From Actinoplanes teichomyceticus ATCC 31121 (GTDB taxonomy: Bacteria; Actinomycetota; Actinomycetes; Mycobacteriales; Micromonosporaceae): a stretch of 64,000 nucleotides of DNA. The stretch covers positions 5,419,001-5,483,000 of the forward strand of contig NZ_CP023865.1 of assembly GCF_003711105.1 (NCBI RefSeq). The letters run 5' to 3'. Under the pieces are notes generated by a model. It had not been told where the DNA came from and did no database searches. It saw nothing but the letters and a program-made list of their open reading frames with translations. Both the position numbers and the translations under genes were made by a program. Below, one piece after another: positions 1 to 8,211 of this stretch (position 1 is its first letter; every line of letters begins with the position of its first letter).

Positions 1-587
1 CCCTGCCGCTCCCGGTACCGCGAGCCGGAGCGCTGGGTGCGGCGCAGCAACGGCCCGACCACCGCGCCCAGCCCCGGCACCCCGACCAGCACGACCAGTC
101 CGAGCGCCGGGGCGGTGTGGTGCAGCAGCGCGGCGATGACCGCGCAGGCCAGGATGGCGGCCCCGCCGATGCCGGCGGCGTTCATCGCCCGGCCGATCAG
201 CCACACGTCGGAGATCCCGATGGTGACCACCTCGCCGGTGGTGATCCGGCGGGGCAGGGCGGCGCCGAGCCGGGTGGCGTGGGTCAGCACCAGGTCGGCG
301 GTGCGCAGCGCGGCGGCGATCCGCAGCTTGGTCATGCTGCGGTGCCGCAGCACGCCGAGCCCGGCGCTGGTCAGCCCGATCGCCAGCACGGCCGCGCACC
401 AGGCGAGCAGCGGGCCCGGGCGGCGCGGGCCCAGGCCGCGGTCGATGGCCTGGGAGATCAGGTACGGCATCGCCGCCAGGCTCACGAACCACAGCGAGCC
501 GAACAGCGCGCCGAGCGCCACCCGGCCCCTGAGCCGTCGCGCCAGCCACCACAGGTACCGACCTGGTCCGCGCTCCACACCGGACAT
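1..587 (-). CDS. ABC transporter permease/ATP-binding protein, N-terminal part, cut by window edge
   Basis: This is the first roughly 195 residues of a type I ABC exporter half-transporter whose rest lies beyond the left edge. The ATG at 587 opens a reading frame with a basic N-terminus, then several hydrophobic helices (AALFGSLWF-like stretch, LLAWCAAVLAIGL, AILACAVIAALL, LGLVVLVGVPGLG). The loop TTGEVVTIGISDVW is the conserved TTGE/D motif of the ABC exporter membrane domain. No nucleotide-binding motifs fall inside the window, so the ATPase domain is inferred. Plus-strand frames over the same bases are shadows with low-complexity Ser/Arg/Ala translations. Substrate unknown. Confidence 0.75.
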   Translation of the reverse strand, partial: MSGVERGPGRYLWWLARRLRGRVALGALFGSLWFVSLAAMPYLISQAIDRGLGPRRPGPLLAWCAAVLAIGLTSAGLGVLRHRSMTKLRIAAALRTADLVLTHATRLGAALPRRITTGEVVTIGISDVWLIGRAMNAAGIGGAAILACAVIAALLHHTAPALGLVVLVGVPGLGAVVGPLLRRTQRSGSRYRERQ

Positions 588-633
588 CCTGCCCACCGGG
601 CCGGTGCGGCGGAACCGGTTTATCCGGTCCGCG

Positions 634-1161
634 TCAGTTCAGCGGGCGGCGCATCCGCAGGCTTCGGATGTGGTCGTCCTCGCGGGACAGATCGGCGCGG
701 ACCGTCTCCACCGGCTGGAACCCGCGGGAGCGGTAGAAACCGATCCCGGCGGCGTCGCCGAGAAACACCGACAGCCACACCTCGGTGCCGCCGGCCGCCC
801 GGATCTGCTCGATCACCCGGTCCAGCAGCAGGGTGCCGAGCCCGCGGCCACGCTCACCCGGCTCCAGGTAGATCAGGTGCAGCTCGCCGACGCCGGGGGC
901 GGTCAGCCCGCCGCCGGCCGCGCCGAGCAGCCGGCCGTCCCGCTCGGCGACCTGGTATCCGAACCAGCCCGGCGGGGCGGCCGGCACCTGCCGGGCGACG
1001 CGCTCGGCGCCGAAGTAGACCGCGACGGTCCGGTCGATGTAGCCGGCCGGCAGCAGCTCGTGGTGGGCAGCGCGGTACGCCGTGGCGCAGATCTGCGCGA
1101 TCCGGGGCGCATCGACGCCGGTCGCGGGACGGGCAACAGCGGTCAGCGATGTTCCTGGCAC
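634..1161 (-). CDS. GNAT family N-acetyltransferase
   Basis: A 175-residue cytoplasmic acetyltransferase of the GNAT fold, expected to move an acetyl group from acetyl-CoA to an amine. The acetyl-CoA binding signature is visible at residues 99-112 (YLEPGERGRGLGTLLL, the R/Q-x-x-G-x-G/A pattern), and the C-terminal GIGFYRSRGF is the usual motif B tyrosine region. Length is typical of a single-domain GNAT. It lies on the same strand as the ABC half-transporter, 46 bases upstream of it, and may share a transcript with it. Nothing in the sequence fixes the substrate. Confidence 0.85.
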   Translation of the reverse strand: MPGTSLTAVARPATGVDAPRIAQICATAYRAAHHELLPAGYIDRTVAVYFGAERVARQVPAAPPGWFGYQVAERDGRLLGAAGGGLTAPGVGELHLIYLEPGERGRGLGTLLLDRVIEQIRAAGGTEVWLSVFLGDAAGIGFYRSRGFQPVETVRADLSREDDHIRSLRMRRPLN

Positions 1162-1301
1162 GCCGCCCAGGGTAGATCAGCCCCGGCGCCGGGCACGCGG
1201 GCTGCTCGTCACGCGTCCCGACCGCGACCCGGCCGGGGCTGCCCGACGGGTGGCCCCGGCCCGGGGCGGTGCCGCCACCGGGCCGGGCCGCCCGGCCGGG
1301 G

Positions 1302-2672
1302 TCAGGTGAGCAGCTCGCTCAGCAGGTCGGCCACGCGGTCGGCGTCGGACTCCCGGGTGCGCCAGTTGGCGAAGGCGGCACGCACGGCCGGGACCCCGTG
1401 GTGCACGGTCGGCGTCAGGAACGCCGCGCCGGAGCGGGCCACGGCGTCGAGCAGGGCGGGCACGTCCCGGTCGACGGTGAAGCAGACGACGTTGAGGCGT
1501 ACCGGGGACAGCAACCGCACGCCGGGAACCGCCGCGAGCCGCTCGCCCAGCCGGTGCGCCGCGGCGATGTTGCGGGTCACGATCTCGCGGTGGCCGGCGG
1601 CGCCGTAGGCGGCGAGGGCGAACCAGGCGGCCAGCGCCCGCAGCCGCCGCGAGTTCTCCGGGGTCAGGTGGAACAGGTCCGGGTCGCCCGCCGGGGCGGT
1701 GAGGTAGGCGGCCGAGTTCTGGAACACGGCGACCTGCAGGTCCCGGCGCCGGGTGAACTGCACCGCGGCGTCGTACGGCACGTTGAGCCACTTGTGCAGG
1801 TCGACGCAGACCGAATCGGCCAGGTCCAGCCCGGCGACCAGGTGCGCGTGCTCGCGCGACAGCGCGGCGAACGCGCCGAACGCGGCGTCCACGTGCAGCC
1901 AGAACGGGTGGCGTTCGCGCAGCGCGGCGATGGCCCGCAGGTCGTCGAAGTCGACCGTGTTGACGGTGCCCGCGTTGGCCACCACGATCGCCGGGCGACC
2001 GCCCAGCGCCGCCAGGGCGGCCTCCAGCGCCGCCGGGTCGACCGCCTCCCGGCCGGCCAGCAGCGGAACCGTCCGCAGCCGGTCGCGGCCGATGCCGAGC
2101 ATGGACAGCGCCTTGTAGACGCTCGAGTGCGGGGCCCCGGACAGCACCACGACGTCGCCCAGCGCGGCCACGCCCTGCCGGGCCACGTCGACGCCGAGCC
2201 GCTCGCCGAGCCACTCCCGGCCGATCGCCAGGCCGACCGTGTTGGACATGGTGGCCCCGGTGACGAAGGTGCCGGTGTGCGCGTCGCCGAGGCCGAACAG
2301 CGAGCGCAGCCAGCCGACCGTCTCCCGTTCCAGGTCCACCGCCGACGAGTCCTGCCGGGTCACCGCGTTCTGGTCGAACGTGCCGGTCAGCCAGTCGCCG
2401 ACCAGCGCCGCCGGGGTCGCGCCGCCGGTCACGAAACCCAGGTAGCGCGGCCCGGCGCTGCCGGAGAACCCGGGCGCCCAGCGTTGCCGGAACAGCTGCA
2501 GGGCGCCGGCCGCCCCGGCTCCGCCGGCCGGCAGCGGCGTCGGGGCGAAGTCCGGCACGGGGGCCGCGGCCGGCCGGGACGGCAGCCCGTCCAGCACCTC
2601 GGCGGCGTAGTCCCGGGCGGCGGTCAGCAGATCCGGCAGACCGGTCAGGTCGGCGGCGAGGCGAGCGTCCAC
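1302..2672 (-). CDS. Group II pyridoxal-5'-phosphate decarboxylase (aromatic-L-amino-acid/glutamate decarboxylase type)
   Basis: A 456-residue fold-type I PLP decarboxylase. The PLP lysine sits in the conserved block DLHKWLNVPYD (about residues 285-295); HVDAAFGAF ahead of it supplies the aspartate that pairs with the pyridine nitrogen, and the N-terminal half has the typical FVTGGATPAALVGDWLTGTFDQN region of aromatic amino acid decarboxylases. Such enzymes release CO2 from amino acids such as tyrosine, tryptophan, DOPA, 2,4-diaminobutyrate or glutamate; the substrate cannot be read here. It stands alone, with no recognisable transporter or partner next to it. Start chosen at the ATG that opens the conserved N-terminal helix. 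Confidence 0.88.
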   Translation of the reverse strand: MDARLAADLTGLPDLLTAARDYAAEVLDGLPSRPAAAPVPDFAPTPLPAGGAGAAGALQLFRQRWAPGFSGSAGPRYLGFVTGGATPAALVGDWLTGTFDQNAVTRQDSSAVDLERETVGWLRSLFGLGDAHTGTFVTGATMSNTVGLAIGREWLGERLGVDVARQGVAALGDVVVLSGAPHSSVYKALSMLGIGRDRLRTVPLLAGREAVDPAALEAALAALGGRPAIVVANAGTVNTVDFDDLRAIAALRERHPFWLHVDAAFGAFAALSREHAHLVAGLDLADSVCVDLHKWLNVPYDAAVQFTRRRDLQVAVFQNSAAYLTAPAGDPDLFHLTPENSRRLRALAAWFALAAYGAAGHREIVTRNIAAAHRLGERLAAVPGVRLLSPVRLNVVCFTVDRDVPALLDAVARSGAAFLTPTVHHGVPAVRAAFANWRTRESDADRVADLLSELLT

Positions 2673-2789
2673 CAGGGCACGGTAGGTCGCCCGGGGCCGG
2701 GCCGTCGCGGTCCAAAGCGGCGCGCCTGGCCTCGATCATCTCGCCGGCCCGCAGCGGGGCGGGACCCGCCCGGCCGGCGGGCGCCCCGG

Positions 2790-2945
2790 CGACCGGTCCG
2801 CCCGGCGGCGCGGTCCTCACGGTCGCCGACCGGGGCCCGGGGGTTCCCGCCCGGAGCGGCACGGCGCCTCCGGCGCGGTTCCACCGGGCTCGGCCTGGAC
2901 ATCGCCTGGCACGTCGCGGTGGCCTTCGCCATCGGCGGGCGGTCG
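2790..2945 (+). pseudogene. Remnant of a sensor histidine kinase ATPase domain
   Basis: In the gap between two minus-strand genes, the plus strand encodes PGGAVLTVADRGPGVPA (2800-2850), the G1 box of a HATPase_c domain. One frame later, around 2885-2925, it encodes RGLGLDIAWHVAVAFA, the G2 box. The two boxes are much closer together than in a working kinase, and they need a frame change, so the ATP lid is deleted and frameshifted. No HisKA domain or start is left. I infer the decayed 3' end of a two-component sensor kinase. Confidence 0.5.
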
Positions 2946-3021
2946 CGGTCAGGCGGTGGTCACCGCGGAGATCCCGGGTCCCTGACCCCGCTTCGGTACG
3001 GCCGGTCCGCGCGCCGCCGGA

Positions 3022-4095
3022 TCAGAGCAGTGCCGGGAAGGCCGCCCGCACGGCCGACCGGAGATCACCCATCGGCATGACCGCCATCAGTGCCTCGTAG
3101 GCGGCCATCGGCGACCCGTCCCCGGCCGCCACGTTGTACATCGTCTCGATCGCCAGGTGCTGGGCGACCGCGGCCTGCGAGCCGGGATGCGCGCCGGGCA
3201 TGGGCAGCCCGGGCAGTCCGCGGCCGGTCTCGTGGCGGTCGGGCAGTTCGGTCCCGTCCCGCAGCGCGCGGATCGCGCGCGGCGCCCACGGCCGGTCGAG
3301 CAGGCCGGCCGCGCCGAGCAGCCGCTCGACGGCCCAGGCGGTCACCGCCCGGCGGAGCGGTTCGTCGGCGCGGGCCACGGCGTGCAGCAGCGCCGGGTCG
3401 GGCGTCGCCGCCACCGACCACCCGGCGGACACGGCCACCGCTGACCCGAGGTCGCCCCCGGCCGCCCAGCCGGCCGGGTCCTCCGCCGTGTCGGACCACT
3501 GCTCGTCGGTCCACTCGTCGTCATCCCCGCGCCGCTCCCGCAGCGCGGCGATCCGCTTCGCCAGCTCCGCGCGGCCGAGCGCCGGCTCGACGCCCTTGCG
3601 GTGCCAGTAGCCGGCGATCTCGCTGCCCCGCCGTACGATCCGGTCCGCATCGGTGACCGGCCAGAATTGCAGCAGGTAGCGGTCGATCGGCTGGTCGCCG
3701 AGCAGGGTGTCGCAATCGCGGCCGCGCTGCATGTCCGCGCAGCAGTAGCGCACGTGGTAGGTGCCGGGCGGCAGGTCGACCGGTCCCTCCATGCTGTCGA
3801 AACCGCGCAGCGCGAGGTCGTCGGAGGCGGTCGCGAAGGTCACCTCGACGATGTCCTGCCAGCCGTCCCCGGGATCCGCGGGCCGGTCGGTGTGCAGCTC
3901 GATCCGGACGGCGACCCGGCCGGTGTGCAGCCCGGTGCGCATACTGAGCCGGCCGGGCACGGCGGCGCCGCACAGCCCGTTGACCTGACCGCGGAACTCG
4001 TCGTCCAGCCCGGGTGGATCGTCGTCGCAGTCGCCGAGCGTGAGAAACCCGTAGTGCACGTGGATCGTGGTGTCCAGCAGCGTGTCGACCAGCAT
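3022..4095 (-). CDS. Conserved hypothetical protein, 357 aa
   Basis: I do not recognise the family. The N-terminal 150 residues (TTIHVHYGFLTL ... VRIELHTDRP ... VDLPPGTYHVRYCCADMQRG ... YLLQFWP) look like a beta-sandwich with several aspartates in the first loop and a Cys pair. Residues 165-357 are mostly alpha-helical, with repeated Ala/Arg helices and a W/D/E-rich linker (DDDEWTDEQWSD). There is no signal peptide or membrane helix, so it should be cytoplasmic. The coding frame shows strong GC3 and the start at 4095 is the first plausible one. The two-part layout resembles actinobacterial proteins with an N-terminal ComJ-like sandwich, but that is only a guess. Confidence 0.7.
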   Translation of the reverse strand: MLVDTLLDTTIHVHYGFLTLGDCDDDPPGLDDEFRGQVNGLCGAAVPGRLSMRTGLHTGRVAVRIELHTDRPADPGDGWQDIVEVTFATASDDLALRGFDSMEGPVDLPPGTYHVRYCCADMQRGRDCDTLLGDQPIDRYLLQFWPVTDADRIVRRGSEIAGYWHRKGVEPALGRAELAKRIAALRERRGDDDEWTDEQWSDTAEDPAGWAAGGDLGSAVAVSAGWSVAATPDPALLHAVARADEPLRRAVTAWAVERLLGAAGLLDRPWAPRAIRALRDGTELPDRHETGRGLPGLPMPGAHPGSQAAVAQHLAIETMYNVAAGDGSPMAAYEALMAVMPMGDLRSAVRAAFPALL

Positions 4096-4331
4096 GGCGC
4101 GATCATCGCAGCCGGGTACGACATCCCGGTCCGGTTCGCGCGCCGCCGGGTCGGACGGCGGGGCGCGGCCGCATCTGCTGCCGCTCGGCGCGGCCCGCGA
4201 CGGCGACCCGCGTCGTACGCCGGACCCGCGGTCGCCACGTCGGAGTGATTCGGCGTCGCGGGCCGCGCCGGGCGCCCGGTCCGGGGCGCCGATCCGGCAA
4301 CCCGTGTCCTTCGTCGATCGTTTCGCAGCAC

Positions 4332-5252
4332 GTGAGCCTAGCGATTCTGCTTTCCGCCGTCCTGCTGACGGCCCCGGTCCCGGCGGCGCGGGTCGATCCG
4401 GACCTGCACTGCACCGGCGATCCGGCGGCCAGCGCCCGCGCCGGGCGTACCCCGGTGCTGCTGATCCACGGCACCACCTCCAACGCCCGGGCGAACTTCT
4501 CCTGGAACTGGGTCCGGGCCTTCGACCGGGAGGGCCGTGCGCACTGCGAGGTGGACCTGCCGGACAGCGGCAACGGTGACATCCAGATCGCCGGGCGGCG
4601 GGTGGGGCACGCCATCCGCCACCTGTACCGCGCCACCGGGGCCCGGATCGACCTGCTCGGGCACAGCCAGGGCGGGATGATCGGGCGCTGGGTGCTGAAG
4701 TACCGGCCGGAGACCCGGCGGATGGTCGACGACTACGTGTCCCTGGCCGCCTCGAACCACGGCACGCAGGAGTTCGTGGTGCAGTGCGCGGTCACCCGGG
4801 TCTGCTCGGCGGCGTACTGGCAGCAGCGGGCCGGGTCGGCGTTCCTGACCGACCTGAACCGGGGGCCGCAGACCTGGCCGGGCATCGACTACACGCAGCT
4901 CTACACGCGCTACGACGAGATCATCCTGCCGTACCGGTCGTCGGCCCTGCCGGCGGCGCGCAACGTCAGCAACATCGCGGTGCAGCAACTGTGCCCGCTG
5001 GAGGCCGTCGAGCACTTCGGGATGGCCTACGACAACGCCGCCTGGCTGCTCGGCATGGACGCGATCCGGCATCCCGGCCCGGCCCGGCTGTCCCGGGTGA
5101 GCCGGGCGACCTGCGGATGGCCGCTGATGCCGGCGGTGGACCTGTTCCGCTTCCCGGCGAACGCGGCGGCGGCGCTGGCACAGAGCGCCCGCTCCATGCT
5201 GACCACGCCGCAGCTGACCGCGGAGCCGCCGCTTCGACGGCAATCACCTTGA
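4332..5252 (+). CDS. Secreted triacylglycerol lipase/esterase (alpha/beta hydrolase)
   Basis: A roughly 306-residue exported lipase when read from the GTG at 4332, where a short signal peptide (VSLAILLSAVLLTAPVPAARV) begins; longer in-frame starts add a proline/arginine-rich leader with no role. Domain marks: VLLIHGTTSNA supplies the oxyanion-hole HG, LLGHSQGGMIG holds the nucleophile serine, and HFGMAYDNAAW near residue 225 fits the catalytic histidine. Several cysteines (CEVDLPD, QCAVTRVCSA, QLCPLE) suggest disulfides, as in Streptomyces class I.7-like lipases. The stop codon lies inside the palindromic operator of the next gene, so the two units abut but are probably transcribed separately. 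Confidence 0.85.
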   Translation: MSLAILLSAVLLTAPVPAARVDPDLHCTGDPAASARAGRTPVLLIHGTTSNARANFSWNWVRAFDREGRAHCEVDLPDSGNGDIQIAGRRVGHAIRHLYRATGARIDLLGHSQGGMIGRWVLKYRPETRRMVDDYVSLAASNHGTQEFVVQCAVTRVCSAAYWQQRAGSAFLTDLNRGPQTWPGIDYTQLYTRYDEIILPYRSSALPAARNVSNIAVQQLCPLEAVEHFGMAYDNAAWLLGMDAIRHPGPARLSRVSRATCGWPLMPAVDLFRFPANAAAALAQSARSMLTTPQLTAEPPLRRQSP

Positions 5253-5285
5253 CCTCAACCAAGGGTGAGGTGACACGGTGCCGGC
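5249..5285 (+). promoter_or_regulatory. MerR-type promoter/operator for the ABC exporter
   Basis: A TTGACC -35 element (5249-5254) runs into the inverted repeat ACCTCAACCA/AGGGTGAGGT (5252-5271, 8 of 10 positions paired). A weak -10 (CACGGT, 5274-5279) follows at 19-bp spacing. A palindrome inside an over-long spacer is the hallmark of MerR/SoxR-family activated promoters, and ACCTCA...TGAGGT is close to the known SoxR/MerR half-sites. The predicted start of transcription falls on or next to the ATG at 5286, so the mRNA would be leaderless. No merR-like gene is in the window. Confidence 0.6.
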
Positions 5286-7160
5286 ATGAGCATGGAGATG
5301 GCGGCATGGAATTCGATGTACCACGCGATGCACCAGCAGGACGACCGGAGACCGTTCCGGCTGGCGACGTTGCGGCGCATCGCCGGGTTCGCCCGGCCGC
5401 ACCGCCGGGCGCTCACCGGTTTCCTGCTGGTCAGCATCATCACCGCGATTCTGGCGGTGGCCACTCCGGTGCTGGCCGGACGGGTGGTCGACGCGATCGT
5501 CGACGGCGCCGACACCGGGCTGGTGACCACTCTGGCCGTCGCGATCGCGGTGGCCGCGCTCAGCGAGTCCGGGCTCGGCCTGGTGCAGCGGTGGTTCTCC
5601 GCGCGCATCGGCGAGGGGCTGATCCTGGACCTGCGGACCGCGGTCTTCGACCACGTGCAGCGGATGCCGGTCGCGTTCTTCACCCGGACCCGGACCGGCG
5701 CGCTGGTCAGCCGGCTCAACAACGACGTGATCGGGGCGCAGCGGGCGTTCAGCGACACCCTCTCCGGGGTGGCCGGCAACCTGGTCACGCTGGTCCTGAC
5801 GCTGATCGTGATGCTCGGCATCTCCTGGCGGATCACCCTGCTGGCGCTGGTCCTGCTGCCGGTCTTCGTGCTGCCCGCCCGCCGGATGGGCGGCCGGCTG
5901 GCCGGTCTGGAGCGGGAGGCCGCGCGGCACAACGCGGCGATGAACACGCAGATGACCGAGCGCTTCTCGGCGCCGGGCGCGACGCTGGTCAAGCTGTACG
6001 GCCGGCCGGACGCCGAGTCGGCCGAGTTCGCCGCCCGGGCCCGGCGGGTCCGTGACATCGGGGTACGCACCGCGATGACCCAGTGGGTGTTCCTGACCGC
6101 GCTGGTCTCGGTCTCCGGCGTGGCCATCGCCCTGGTCTACGGCCTGGGCGGGTACTACGCGCTGCGCGGCACGCTGGAGCCGGGCGCCGTGGTCGCGCTG
6201 GCCATCCTGCTCACCCGGCTCTACGCCCCGCTGACCTCGCTGGCCAGCGCCCGGGTGGAGATGATGAGCGCGCTGGTCAGCTTCGAGCGGGTCTTCGAGG
6301 TGCTCGACCTGAAACCGCTGATCGAGGAGAAGCCGGACGCCCGGCCGGTGCCGGACGGGCCGGTGTCGGTGGAGTTCGACGCGGTGCGCTTCGCGTACCC
6401 GTCGGCGGACAAGGTGTCGCTGGCCTCGCTGGAGGAGGTGGCCACCCTGGACACCCGGGGCGGGACCGAGGTGCTGCACGACGTGTCGTTCAAGGCCGAG
6501 CCGGGGCAGATGGTCGCGCTGGTCGGCTCGTCCGGGGCGGGCAAGTCGACGATGGCGAGCCTGTTGCCGCGGCTCTACGACCCGGACGCCGGGGCGGTGC
6601 GCCTGGCCGGGGTGGACGTGCGTGACGTCAGCGCCGCGTCGCTGCGGGCCACGCTGGGCGTGGTCACCCAGGACGGGCACCTCTTCCACGACACGGTCCG
6701 GGCGAACCTGCTGCTGGCCCGGCCGGAGGCGACCGAGGAGGAGATCTGGGACGTACTGCGCCGCGCCCACATCGCCGACCTGGTCGAGGCGCTGCCGGAC
6801 GGCCTGGACACGGTGATCGGCGAGCGCGGGTACCGGCTGTCCGGCGGCGAGCGGCAGCGGCTCACCATCGCCCGGCTGCTGCTGGCCCGGCCGCGGGTGG
6901 TGGTCCTGGACGAGGCGACCGCCCATCTGGACTCCACCTCGGAGCAGGCGGTGCAGGCGGCGCTCGGCGAGGCGCTGACCGGCCGCACCGCGGTGGTGAT
7001 CGCGCACCGGCTGTCCACGGTGCGCGCCGCCGACCAGATCCTGGTCGTCGAGGACGGCCGGATCGTCGAGCGCGGCACCCACCGGTCGCTGCTCGCGGCC
7101 GGCGGTCGCTACCAGGAGTTGTACCGCACCCAGTTCGATCAGGACCGGGCCGCGGCCTGA
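5286..7160 (+). CDS. ABC exporter, fused permease and ATPase (homodimeric half-transporter)
   Basis: A 624-residue MsbA/LmrA-type exporter subunit in the inner membrane. Residues 30-330 form the six-helix membrane domain (LLVSIITAILAVATPVLAG, LVTLVLTLIVMLGISWRITLLALVLLPVFVLP, with TRTGALVSRLNND between). Residues 355-610 are the ATPase: Walker A GSSGAGKS, Q-loop VTQDGHLF, signature LSGGERQR, Walker B VVVLDEAT and H-loop IAHRLST. An insert of about 17 residues (SADKVSLASLEEVATLDTRG) sits between the first beta strands of the ATPase, as in several actinobacterial exporters. It stands alone behind the MerR-type promoter, which suggests induction by a drug or stress ligand. Confidence 0.92.
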   Translation: MSMEMAAWNSMYHAMHQQDDRRPFRLATLRRIAGFARPHRRALTGFLLVSIITAILAVATPVLAGRVVDAIVDGADTGLVTTLAVAIAVAALSESGLGLVQRWFSARIGEGLILDLRTAVFDHVQRMPVAFFTRTRTGALVSRLNNDVIGAQRAFSDTLSGVAGNLVTLVLTLIVMLGISWRITLLALVLLPVFVLPARRMGGRLAGLEREAARHNAAMNTQMTERFSAPGATLVKLYGRPDAESAEFAARARRVRDIGVRTAMTQWVFLTALVSVSGVAIALVYGLGGYYALRGTLEPGAVVALAILLTRLYAPLTSLASARVEMMSALVSFERVFEVLDLKPLIEEKPDARPVPDGPVSVEFDAVRFAYPSADKVSLASLEEVATLDTRGGTEVLHDVSFKAEPGQMVALVGSSGAGKSTMASLLPRLYDPDAGAVRLAGVDVRDVSAASLRATLGVVTQDGHLFHDTVRANLLLARPEATEEEIWDVLRRAHIADLVEALPDGLDTVIGERGYRLSGGERQRLTIARLLLARPRVVVLDEATAHLDSTSEQAVQAALGEALTGRTAVVIAHRLSTVRAADQILVVEDGRIVERGTHRSLLAAGGRYQELYRTQFDQDRAAA

Positions 7161-7175
7161 TCCCGGCAGCCGTCG

Positions 7176-7199
7176 GGGCGGCCCCGGACCGGGCCGCCC
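7176..7199 (+). terminator. Stem-loop terminator after the ABC exporter
   Basis: A perfect 9-bp stem, GGGCGGCCC / GGGCCGCCC, with a 6-base loop starts 15 bases after the exporter stop codon. No U-tract follows, which is usual for actinobacterial terminators. Confidence 0.55.
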
Positions 7200-7250
7200 G
7201 GGGTGTGCGTTTGCGGGGCGGGTGGGACGCCTGCCGATCGACCCAGCAGT

Positions 7251-7317
7251 GAGAGCACTGCTCTTGACAGAGAGCGATGAGATGAGCCCGCCGTCAACAG
7301 GGGGGAGCAGTGCTCTC
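7251..7317. promoter_or_regulatory. Twin TetR-type operators with divergent -35 elements
   Basis: GAGAGCACTGCTC (7251-7263) and its exact reverse complement GAGCAGTGCTCTC (7305-7317) frame a 41-bp core. Each copy is itself a palindrome (AGAGCA-C-TGCTCT and GAGCA-G-TGCTC), the usual form of a TetR-family site in actinobacteria. Inside the frame lie TTGACA on the plus strand (7264-7269) and TTGACG on the minus strand (complement of 7292-7297). No clear -10 and no intact tetR gene adjoin it. The bases that follow to about 7495 carry no convincing gene, so the regulated gene seems lost. Confidence 0.55.
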
Positions 7318-7495
7318 GCACGCTGCGGGGACACCTGGCTCCGCGGCGGGCGGCCAACGCCTTCACCGGCGCGGTCAAGTGGCTCACCGCCCGCGGGAAC
7401 GGCCTGCCGGGCAACCGCGTCCCGACGGTGCGAGGCGCTCGACGCCCGGCACACCCGCGGGAGCGCCCACCGCCCGGCACACCGCCGGTCGCCGA

Positions 7496-7957
7496 TCAGC
7501 AGACGGCGCTGACCCGGCCGTCGTTCCAGTGCCAGATGGCGCCGTGTTCGAAGTGCTGGACCCGCCCGCGCCCGTCCGGGGTGGGCGCCTCCTCGTCGAT
7601 CGGATAGCCCAGGCAGCCCGCCTCGCCCCGGTTGCCCTGCCACAGTTCCAGGATGCGACCCGAGACCGCGTGCGCGTGGGTCGTCCGGGACCAGTAGATC
7701 GAGCCGCCGTCGAACTGCTGCATCCGCCCCTTGTCGGCCGCCGCCTGCTCGATGCCGAGCGGGCAGCCGAACCGGCCCTTGTCCGACCCCAGGAGAATGT
7801 ATTTCGCCAGGATGCCGCCGTGCACCCGGAGGCGGCAGTAGGTCGCGGCCTTGTCCGTGATCTCGCTTCCGCCAGCGTGCGCGGCCACGGGTGCGCCCAT
7901 CGTCGCGGCGACGAGGCCGAGCGTGACCGCTTTCCATGCTCGAAGTTTCATGGCCAT
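7496..7957 (-). CDS. Secreted LGFP-repeat protein
   Basis: A 153-residue exported protein. The start is placed at the ATG at 7957 (MAMKLRAW) because it begins a normal signal peptide, AVTLGLVAATMGAPVAAHA; the longer frame upstream is Arg/Pro-rich and unlikely to be translated. The mature part carries two to three degenerate LGFP-type repeats (DKGRFGCPLGIE, EAGCLGYPIDEE, each followed by aromatic strands such as GGSIYWS and HGAIWHW). Such repeats occur in envelope proteins and lysins of actinobacteria and are thought to anchor or bind the cell wall. Two Cys in the repeats (GCPLG, GCLGYP) could form a disulfide. No catalytic domain is present. Confidence 0.75.
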   Translation of the reverse strand: MAMKLRAWKAVTLGLVAATMGAPVAAHAGGSEITDKAATYCRLRVHGGILAKYILLGSDKGRFGCPLGIEQAAADKGRMQQFDGGSIYWSRTTHAHAVSGRILELWQGNRGEAGCLGYPIDEEAPTPDGRGRVQHFEHGAIWHWNDGRVSAVC

Positions 7958-8211
7958 CCAAAGCTGTCGCCGGGCATTACTCGATATTCGTACCATTCCC
8001 GGCATATCGTCGTGGGGCTTTCGCCCTACTTCAGCCGGTCGCAACCGGAGTGCGCGATGTGAGCCCCGCCTCGCCGCGACCTCGCGCGGGCATCCGGCGC
8101 GGGACGGCGGGCGGCGGCGGTCGTACCGCAGCAGGTGGGGAGCCGGAGACCACCGCGCCCGCATGATGATCACCGCAACCGCCGGCGCGGTCCGCCGACT
8201 AGCATGATCCG

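Noticed and set aside
1269..3080. 603-residue plus-strand frame
   Set aside because: Antisense to the PLP decarboxylase. Only the histidine-kinase boxes near its end are meaningful, as a remnant.
5244..7961. 905-residue minus-strand reading frame over the ABC exporter and LGFP gene
   Set aside because: It is the antisense shadow of the exporter: Gln/His/Arg-rich, no domains, and it crosses real intergenic DNA.
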